A DNA stretch of 64,000 bases, taken from positions 124,001 to 188,000 of the forward strand of contig NZ_QZVS01000096.1 in assembly GCF_003602235.1 (NCBI RefSeq), given 5' to 3'. Below, piece after piece: positions 58,242 through 64,000 of the stretch. The translations under genes and the position numbers were made by a program. Under the pieces are notes generated by a model. It was not told the DNA's origin, ran no database searches, and saw only the letters and a list, made by a program, of their open reading frames with translations. This DNA comes from Cryobacterium melibiosiphilum. Lineage in GTDB: Bacteria > Actinomycetota > Actinomycetes > Actinomycetales > Microbacteriaceae. The first letter of the stretch is position 1. Every line of letters starts with the position of its first letter.

Positions 58242-59940
58242 GGCTTAAGGGTAGGGCCCCGGGCGGGTTGTGCCGTCCCACCGGCGTGAGGGCGATGGAT
58301 GCCGTGCTCACGTCGATCAGGATGTCCTCCATGTCGTCCCGCTCGCGCTGCCCGCGGGCATCCGCCGCCTGCTGCTGGCCCTCAGCATGGGCGCGGGCGA
58401 TGGCGGTCTTGCCGCCGAGTGGGATGTTCGGCAGCACGGCCACCATGATCACGGTGACCAGCGCCAGGGGAGCGCCGAGCAGAAAGACCGTGCCAGCGCC
58501 GGAGCCGTAGGCGGCCTCAACGACCACCTGCAGCACCCGCGGCAATTCGGAGATATCCGGGATGGTTCCCGAGCCGAGCACACTGCCCGCCGCGGCCTGC
58601 TGGGCTGGTTCGAGGGCGCCCACGCCGCGACGGATGCCGTCGGTTACGACGGTTCCGAGCACCGAACCGAGAACCGAGACCCCGACCGTGCCGCCGAGGC
58701 TGCGGAAGAACGTGATGCCGCTCGTGGCCACGCCGAGGGTCTTGACGTCGATGGCGTTCTGCACCACGAGCACGAGATTCTGCATGAGCGAGCCGAGGCC
58801 GGCTCCGAGCACGAACATGTACACGCCGACGAGCACGAGGCTGGTGGTGGAGGTGAGCGTGCCGAGCAGCACCTGCCCGGTGACCACGAGCACGCTGCCG
58901 GTGACCATGATCGCCTTCCACTTGCCGGTGCGGCTGATCAGCATGCCGAACGCGGTCGACGAGACGAGAAAACCGCCCATCATCGGGATGGTCAGTAGCC
59001 CGGACTGGGTGGGCGTGGCGCCGCGGGCCAGCTGCATGTACTGGCTGAGAAAGAGCGAGGTGCCGAACAGGGAGACGCCGACCGAGATGCTCGCGACAGT
59101 GGCGATGCTGAACGTGTGGTTGCGGAACATGGCCAGCGGAATGATCGGCTCGTCGACGGTCGCCTCGACGATCACCGCGGCGACGAGCAGCAGCACCGCC
59201 CCTCCGACCATGACGAGCGTCGTGAGGGATGCCCACTCGAAGTTGGTCCCCGCGAGCGTCACCCAGATCATCAGCAGTGACACCCCGCCGGCGATGAGCA
59301 CCGCGCCGAGGTAGTCAATCTTCACGGCGCGCTTGGCTCGGGTGGGCAGCCGCAGCGTGCGCTGCAGCAGCACAATGGCGACGATCGCCACGGGCAGGGC
59401 GATGAAGAAATTCCAGCGCCAGCCGAAGGCATCCGTGATCACGCCGCCGATCAGCGGGCCGCCGACGGTGCCGAGCGCCATGACGGCACCGAACAGGCCG
59501 GCGTACTTGCCGCGGTCCCGGGGGCTGATGATGTCGGCCATGATGATCTGGCTCAGGGCGGCCAGGCCGCCGGCGCCGAGGCCCTGCAGCACGCGGAAGC
59601 CGATGAGGGTTCCGGTGTCCTGCGAGAATCCGGCCAGCGCCGAGCCCAGCACGAAGATCACGAGCGACAGCTGGATGAGCAGTTTGCGGTTGAACAGGTC
59701 GGCGAACTTGCCCCAGATCGGCGTGGAGACGGTGGTCGCAAGCAGGGTCGCGGTGATGACCCACGTATACGAGGACTGGCCGCCGCCGAGGTCGGCGATG
59801 ATCACCGGCAACGAGGTGCTGACCACCGTTCCGGCCAGGATGGACACGAACATGCCGAGCAGCAGGCCGGACAGGGCCTCGAGCACCTGCCGATGCGTCA
59901 TGGTGCCGTCGGCCGCGATCATGGGGCGCACGCGTGACAT
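58234..59940 (-). CDS. DHA2-family (EmrB/QacA) drug efflux transporter, 14 TM
   Basis: 568 residues, TCGGAGTTCC before ATG 59940. Fourteen hydrophobic segments, DHA2 motifs: VVSTSLPVIIADLGG (motif D1, helix 1), WGKFADLFNRKLLIQ (motif A), GFRVLQGLGAGGL (motif B) and GTVGGPLIGGVITDAFGWRWNFFIALP (motif C, antiporter). A hydrophilic tail (about 515-568) is rich in Arg/Gln/Asp. Proton-driven export of drugs or biocides. Operon with the marR-like gene, from a promoter with near-consensus boxes. Confidence 0.94.
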   Translation of the reverse strand: MSRVRPMIAADGTMTHRQVLEALSGLLLGMFVSILAGTVVSTSLPVIIADLGGGQSSYTWVITATLLATTVSTPIWGKFADLFNRKLLIQLSLVIFVLGSALAGFSQDTGTLIGFRVLQGLGAGGLAALSQIIMADIISPRDRGKYAGLFGAVMALGTVGGPLIGGVITDAFGWRWNFFIALPVAIVAIVLLQRTLRLPTRAKRAVKIDYLGAVLIAGGVSLLMIWVTLAGTNFEWASLTTLVMVGGAVLLLVAAVIVEATVDEPIIPLAMFRNHTFSIATVASISVGVSLFGTSLFLSQYMQLARGATPTQSGLLTIPMMGGFLVSSTAFGMLISRTGKWKAIMVTGSVLVVTGQVLLGTLTSTTSLVLVGVYMFVLGAGLGSLMQNLVLVVQNAIDVKTLGVATSGITFFRSLGGTVGVSVLGSVLGTVVTDGIRRGVGALEPAQQAAAGSVLGSGTIPDISELPRVLQVVVEAAYGSGAGTVFLLGAPLALVTVIMVAVLPNIPLGGKTAIARAHAEGQQQAADARGQRERDDMEDILIDVSTASIALTPVGRHNPPGALPLSRD

Positions 59941-59957
59941 GGAACTCCGATTTCTAA

Positions 59958-59999
59958 TTGACAGATGTCAACTATATGTAGATAGTAGACACGTGTCAA
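59958..59999 (-). promoter_or_regulatory. Efflux promoter with two MarR operators
   Basis: On the minus strand TTGACA (59999-59994), 17 bp, TATAGT (59976-59971). One palindrome, GACACGTGTC (59988-59997), overlaps the -35 box; the other, TTGACA-GA-TGTCAA (59958-59971), overlaps the transcription start. Centres are 28 bp apart, both built on the word TGACA, so binding would fully block the promoter. Confidence 0.75.
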
Positions 60000-60299
60000 C
60001 TAAATGTGGGGCTTCACGCCGGGCTCGATGTGCACGGGTCTGATGTGCACGGGTTCGATTTGCGCTGACGGATGCCGTGACGTACTGTTATCGATAGCCA
60101 CAGACCGCCGGTTGTCGCCTTGCCCAGAAATGAGCGAAGTGACCGAAGGTTCATTCACGTGAACGGCCCGCGCAGGTGTTCGAAGTTCAGTTGCAGTCCT
60201 ATGGATTGTTCCCCAAGCTCCGGCGCCCTGCGCTGGAGCTTTTTTCATGTCTGCTCCAGGGGCTACCCGGCACATGACACCATATTTTTAGGGAGCACC
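60000..60299 (+). promoter_or_regulatory. rplJ leader region (L10 leader candidate)
   Basis: No gene. A 13-bp direct repeat GATGTGCACGGGT occurs at 60027 and 60042. From about 60150 the sequence has the layout of a ribosomal L10 leader, ending in a hairpin AAGCTCCGGCGC (60215-60226), loop CCT, GCGCTGGAGCTT (60230-60241) with a T-run to 60245: a terminator-like stem 55 bp before rplJ. L10(L12)4 binding to such leaders represses translation or causes attenuation. Confidence 0.6.
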
Positions 60300-60815
60300 A
60301 TGGCGAACAAGGAAGCAACGGTCGCCGAGCTTACGGAGAAATTCCAGAGCTCGACCGCCGTTCTGCTCACCGAGTACCGCGGTCTCACTGTTGCGCAGCT
60401 CAAGAGCCTGCGCGTCTCCATCAGTGAGGACGCCACGTACGCCGTGGTAAAGAACACGCTCACCAAGATTGCGGCCAACAACGCCGGCATCACCTCGTTC
60501 GACGAGGAACTTGTCGGTCCGTCCGCTATCGCCTTCGTGCACGGAGACCCCGTCGCCGTCGCGAAGACCCTGCGTACCTTTACCAAGGCAAACCCCCTCC
60601 TGGTGGTTAAGGGCGGTTACTTTGACGGTAACCCGCTCACCGCAGCGGAGGTTGGCAAGCTTGCCGACCTCGAGTCCCGCGAGGTGCTGCTGGCCAAGCT
60701 GGCCGGCGCCTTCAAGGCATCGCTGTTCGGAGCCGCTTATCTCTTCCAGGCACCGCTGTCGAAGGCTGTTCGCACCATCGACGCGCTGCGTGAAAAGCAG
60801 GAGTCCGCGAACTAG
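60300..60815 (+). CDS. rplJ: Ribosomal protein L10
   Basis: 171 residues from ATG 60300 with AGGGAG upstream. [41 protein letters not shown] is the rRNA-binding N-terminus, and the C-terminal helix binds L7/L12 dimers. Forms the ribosomal stalk base. Followed by rplL after 55 bp. Confidence 0.98.
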   Translation: MANKEATVAELTEKFQSSTAVLLTEYRGLTVAQLKSLRVSISEDATYAVVKNTLTKIAANNAGITSFDEELVGPSAIAFVHGDPVAVAKTLRTFTKANPLLVVKGGYFDGNPLTAAEVGKLADLESREVLLAKLAGAFKASLFGAAYLFQAPLSKAVRTIDALREKQESAN

Positions 60816-60870
60816 GCATCTGCCTGTTTCACGGTTCACGAAATCTTTAAGAAACTATTAGGAGTACATC

Positions 60871-61254
60871 ATGGCAAAGCTTTCCACTGAAGACCTGCTT
60901 GAGCAGTTCAAGGGCCTGACCCTCATCGAGCTCTCCGAGTTCGTCAAGGCGTTCGAGGAGACCTTCGAGGTCACCGCAGCCGCTCCCGTCGCCGCTGCCG
61001 GAGCCGCTGGCCCCGCCGCTGCTGCTGAAGAGGTCGAAGAGCAGACCGCGTTCGACGTCATCCTTGACGCCGTCGGCGACAAGAAGATCCAGGTCATCAA
61101 GGTTGTGCGCGAGCTCACCAGCCTGGGCCTCGGCGAGGCCAAGGCCGTTGTCGATGGCGCGCCCAAGGCCGTCCTCGAGGGCGTTGCCAAGGATGCAGCC
61201 GAGAAGGCCAAGGCTTCCCTCGAGGCCGCTGGCGCCACCGTCACCCTCAAGTAA
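60871..61254 (+). CDS. rplL: Ribosomal protein L7/L12
   Basis: 127 residues, TTAGGAG upstream. N-terminal dimerisation helices ([27 protein letters not shown]), Ala/Pro hinge (about 36-55) and the compact C-terminal domain (EKTAFDVIL-type start, [34 protein letters not shown]). Recruits translational GTPases. A terminator follows. Confidence 0.98.
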   Translation: MAKLSTEDLLEQFKGLTLIELSEFVKAFEETFEVTAAAPVAAAGAAGPAAAAEEVEEQTAFDVILDAVGDKKIQVIKVVRELTSLGLGEAKAVVDGAPKAVLEGVAKDAAEKAKASLEAAGATVTLK

Positions 61255-61324
61255 TCGAGGCCCCGCGAGGGGTCTGATTCGAGAGTTACCGGCGTCTGCC
61301 ATCTGGTAGAACCATGCACGAAAG

Positions 61325-61357
61325 AAAGGGCGTCATCCGCGAGGATGGCGCCCTTTT
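61325..61357 (+). terminator. Terminator after rplL
   Basis: AAAGGGCGTCATCC, loop GCGA, GGATGGCGCCCTTT (14 pairs, one G-U), then T. The complementary A-run on the left arm makes it usable in both directions for the convergent lacI-type gene. Confidence 0.9.
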
Positions 61358-61382
61358 CTGTCGCTGTGCAGGCCGACCGATG

Positions 61383-62405
61383 TCAGGCCTTCGGACGCGG
61401 TCCGCTCGTGCTGGCCCGCATCACGAGTCGGGGCGGCAGCTCGGTGAGTTCGCCGTCCGCGCGGTGCTCGGTGGGGTTATCGAGCTCGGCGAGCAGCGAC
61501 ACCACGGCGAGACGTCCCTGTTCGCGCGGGTGCTGCTCCAGGGTCGTGAGCCGAAACATCTCGGCATACGGATGCCCGTCGATCCCGATCACGGAGAGGT
61601 CGGCGGGAACGCTGATGCCGAGCTCGCGCGCCGCGACGATGATGCCGACGGCGATCTCGTCACAGGCGGCGAAGATACCCGTCGGGCGACGACGCGGGTC
61701 ACCGAGCACCTCCATGCCGACCGCATGGCCGCCGGGCAGGGTGAATTCGCTCGCGTAGAAGCATCCGTCGGTGGCCAGCCCGGCGCTCATCATGGCCGAG
61801 GTGAAGCCGCGCAGGCGGTTGCTGTGCACCGCGAAGTCCATCTCGTCGACGAGCACCCCGCCCACGTGCACGATGTCGGTGTGGCCGAGGCTGAGCAGGT
61901 GCTCGGTGGCTAGGCGGGCAGCTTCGACGTCGTCGATGGCGATGGTGTGCACGCCGCGGATCGGACCGCCGATGCCCACGAGCGGGCGTCCGAGGCGGTG
62001 CAGCTGGTCGACCTCGGTCTCGCTCAGGGCGACGCCGACGGAGATGACGGCGTCGAAACGTTTGCGGGCGAGGAAGTACTCGAAAATGCGGTCCCGCTCG
62101 GGGCTCGCTGCCGGCAGGTTGTACAGGGTCATGTCGTAGCCCTGCTCGAGCAGGGCCACTTCCATTCCCTCCAGCACCTCGGCGAAGAACCACCGATTGA
62201 TGAACGGGATGATCACCCCGACGCTCTTGGTGCGCCCGGTGACGAGGCTCGCCGCATTGGGGGAGGCCACGTAGCCGATGGACCGGGCGGCATCCACGAC
62301 CTTCTGCCGGGTCTCCTCCGAGACATAGCCGCGGCCGCTGAGCGCGCGGCTGGCGGTGGCCTTGGCGACGCCGGCGAGGCGCGCGACATCGGCGATTGCT
62401 CTCAT
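61383..62405 (-). CDS. LacI-family sugar regulator
   Basis: 340 residues from ATG 62405, GGAGG upstream. N-terminal helix-turn-helix and hinge AIADVARLAGVAKATASRALSGRGYVSEETRQKVVDAARSIGYVASPNAASL (about 3-55), then a periplasmic-binding-like sugar domain (SVGVIIPFINRWFFAEVLEGME..DLSVIGIDGHPYAEM). Divergent from a sugar ABC binding protein, so it probably represses that uptake operon and itself until an oligosaccharide, likely an alpha-glucoside, binds. Confidence 0.94.
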   Translation of the reverse strand: MRAIADVARLAGVAKATASRALSGRGYVSEETRQKVVDAARSIGYVASPNAASLVTGRTKSVGVIIPFINRWFFAEVLEGMEVALLEQGYDMTLYNLPAASPERDRIFEYFLARKRFDAVISVGVALSETEVDQLHRLGRPLVGIGGPIRGVHTIAIDDVEAARLATEHLLSLGHTDIVHVGGVLVDEMDFAVHSNRLRGFTSAMMSAGLATDGCFYASEFTLPGGHAVGMEVLGDPRRRPTGIFAACDEIAVGIIVAARELGISVPADLSVIGIDGHPYAEMFRLTTLEQHPREQGRLAVVSLLAELDNPTEHRADGELTELPPRLVMRASTSGPRPKA

Positions 62406-62470
62406 AGCGTGGCCTCCGACGTTGGAATCGTGCTTCTTCGTAGAGCACAGACTAGCGCGGTGATGGGATG

Positions 62471-62488
62471 TGTGAAACCGATTCCACA
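62471..62488. promoter_or_regulatory. LacI-type operator 1
   Basis: TGTGAAACCGATTCCACA, an imperfect palindrome (outer TGTG/CACA, inner AA-CG-TT type core) 66 bp upstream of the lacI-type start. Confidence 0.6.
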
Positions 62489-62590
62489 TCGAGCCGGGAT
62501 TACGGTTCGGTCACGACGGGCTTTTGGGGGGTGGACGTCAGGTCCTTCGACTCTATTTCTCGATTAGTACCGTTTTGTGACCTCAGAAGG

Positions 62591-62640
62591 TTGCAAACCG
62601 TCATCTGCTCACGTACTTTGACATGTGGAACCGGTTCCTG
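62591..62640 (+). promoter_or_regulatory. Sugar-uptake promoter with LacI operator 2
   Basis: TTGCAA (62591-62596), 17 bp, TACTTT (62614-62619), followed by the operator TGTGGAACCGGTTCCTGA at 62624-62640. Its core GGAACCGGTTCC (62627-62638) is a perfect 12-bp palindrome. Placement just after the -10 box fits repression by the divergent LacI protein. Confidence 0.7.
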
Positions 62641-62690
62641 AAACCCGCGGGACGGCCCGTGTACAGCCCACTCAATGAGGAGAAATACAG

Positions 62691-64000
62691 ATGCGGTCTT
62701 CCCTGCACCGTCGCTTCACAGCACCGATCGCCATTGCGGCGATCGCCGGATTGACGCTCGCCGGTTGTTCCGGCGGCCCCGGCACCACCACAGCGGATGC
62801 CGGCGCCGAGGGCGACGGAACTGTCAGCGTCTATGGCACCATCTCCGAGACCGAAGCCGAACTGCTCGAGCAGTCCTGGGCGGACTGGGAGACCGAGAAC
62901 GGTATCGACATCCAGTACGAAGCCTCGAAAGAGTTCGAGGCCCAGATTTCCATTCGCGCGCAGGGTGGCAGTGCCCCCGACCTCGCGATCTTCCCGCAGC
63001 CGGGCCTGATGGCCGACCTCGCGACCCGCAACTACCTGAAGCCCGCCCCGCAGGCCGTCGAAGACAACGTCGACGAGTTCTGGAGCGCGGACTGGAAGGC
63101 CTACGGCACCGTCGACGACACCTTCTACGGCGCACCGCTGATGGCCAGCGTCAAGGGCTTCATCTGGTACTCCCCGGCCAAGTTCGCCGAATGGGGTGTC
63201 GACGTTCCCGAGACCTGGGACGAACTGCTCGAGGTGACCGCCACCATTCAGGCCGCGACCGGAACCGCGCCCTGGTGCGCCGGCTTCGGTTCCGGTGAGG
63301 CCAGCGGATGGCCCGGCACCGACTGGGTCGAAGACCTCGTCCTGCGCGAAGCCGGCGCCGACGTCTACGACCAGTGGGTCAACAACGAAATCCCCTTCAC
63401 CGACCCGGCGATCGCCAGCGCCCTCGACGCCGTCGGCGAGATTCTGCTCAACCCGGACTACGTCAACGCCTCCCTCGGCGACGTGACCTCGATCAACAGC
63501 ACCGCCTTCGGTGACGTGGCCACCCCGGTCGCCAACGGAACCTGCGCCATGACCCACCAGGCCTCGTTCTTCGACGGTTTCATCACGGATGCCGGTGGAG
63601 AGGTCGGACCCGACGGCGACGTCTGGGCGTTCCTCACCCCCTCCAACGACTCCGACGGCCAAGCCGTCACCGGTGGTGGCGAAATCGTCGCAGCGTTCTC
63701 CGACGACGCCGACACCCAGGCCGTTCAGGCCTACCTCTCGAGTGATGACTGGGCCAACAGCCGCGTCGCCCTCGGCGGAGTGATCAGCGCCAACACGGGT
63801 CTCGACCCGGCCAACGCGCAGAGCCCGATCCTCCAGGAAGCAATCACCATCCTGCAGGACGAGAACACCACGTTCCGCTTCGACGGATCCGACCTGATGC
63901 CCGGTGCCGTCGGCTCGGGAACGTTCTGGAAGGGCATGACCGACTGGATCAACGGAACCCCGACCGACGAGGTGCTCACGGGCATCGAAGCCGGCTGGCC
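62691..64000 (+). CDS. ABC sugar-binding lipoprotein, 3' end missing
   Basis: Frame open to the right edge; 436 residues visible from ATG 62691 (TGAGGAG upstream). Signal peptide with lipobox TLAGC (Cys26). Family 1 extracellular solute-binding protein: GTVSVYGTISETEAELLEQSWADWETENGIDIQYEASKEFEAQISIRAQGGSAPDLAIFPQPGLMADLA, then YSPAKFAEWGVDVPETWDELL and APWCAGFGSGEASGWPGTDWVED. Close in pattern to alpha-glucoside (AglE-type) binding proteins. Delivers sugar to permeases that should follow beyond the window. Controlled by the divergent LacI protein. Confidence 0.92.
   Translation, partial: MRSSLHRRFTAPIAIAAIAGLTLAGCSGGPGTTTADAGAEGDGTVSVYGTISETEAELLEQSWADWETENGIDIQYEASKEFEAQISIRAQGGSAPDLAIFPQPGLMADLATRNYLKPAPQAVEDNVDEFWSADWKAYGTVDDTFYGAPLMASVKGFIWYSPAKFAEWGVDVPETWDELLEVTATIQAATGTAPWCAGFGSGEASGWPGTDWVEDLVLREAGADVYDQWVNNEIPFTDPAIASALDAVGEILLNPDYVNASLGDVTSINSTAFGDVATPVANGTCAMTHQASFFDGFITDAGGEVGPDGDVWAFLTPSNDSDGQAVTGGGEIVAAFSDDADTQAVQAYLSSDDWANSRVALGGVISANTGLDPANAQSPILQEAITILQDENTTFRFDGSDLMPGAVGSGTFWKGMTDWINGTPTDEVLTGIEAGW

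Overview
The window is high-GC chromosomal DNA of an actinobacterium, most likely a member of the Microbacteriaceae (Cryobacterium/Leifsonia-like). This family-level call is an inference. It rests on the high GC content, the run tRNA-Trp, secE, nusG, rplK, rplA, a RamB-type regulator facing aceB, several starts that look leaderless, and a very frequent CGGATGC/GCATCCG word on both strands. I saw no transposase, integrase, CRISPR array or rRNA gene. Both ends cut a gene: an M23 peptidase on the left and a sugar-binding lipoprotein on the right.

0-5.7 kb: peptidase, then a leftward GT1 glycosyltransferase, GH13 alpha-glucosidase and small alarmone synthetase, then tRNA-Thr and tRNA-Met. 5.7-17.4 kb is an accessory block. 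It holds a BLUF photoreceptor, a DUF1206 membrane protein, a two-domain LLM/FAD oxidoreductase with an azoreductase and HxlR regulator, and a sulfur- or metal-stress cluster (SQR-like oxidoreductase, thioredoxin, MFS pump and two paralogous Cys-rich microproteins) marked by three ATACCC..GGGTAT operators. A tautomerase, SGNH hydrolase, HEAT protein and GNAT follow. 17.4-19.6 kb: two MaoC dehydratases and murB. 19.8-30.5 kb: a PspC/toastrack envelope-stress system with its own kinase and regulator, then a leftward operon ABC exporter, two-component pair, UbiA prenyltransferase, CrtI-like desaturase.

30.6-34.8 kb is the conserved aminotransferase, tRNA-Trp, secE, nusG, rplK, rplA core. rplJ and rplL resume only at 60.3 kb, so 25 kb of other genes lie between. 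That stretch contains an aldehyde dehydrogenase, the ATP-grasp/alpha-E/transglutaminase trio, ramB with aceB, a photolyase, a SipW-dependent surface-protein cluster (45.5-49.5 kb), an NADP-dependent oxidoreductase, a YqaJ nuclease, a lipoprotein, a MacB/FtsX exporter with a divergent OmpR two-component system, and a MarR-controlled DHA2 efflux pump. The window ends with a LacI regulator divergent from a sugar-uptake lipoprotein.

The least explained signal is in the gaps. Nearly every convergent intergenic gap longer than about 60 bp carries a structured repeat. Three loci (about 7.1, 10.7 and 16.9 kb) share one geometry of about 93 bp: two direct copies of a unit exactly 30 bp apart, then one inverted copy about 20 bp on. 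The stem sequence differs at one of the three while the pairing is kept. Related but longer or shorter forms occur at 1.05, 19.7 and 53.0 kb. A second interspersed family (GGTTGAGC..GGTCGAAACC) fills three other convergent gaps.
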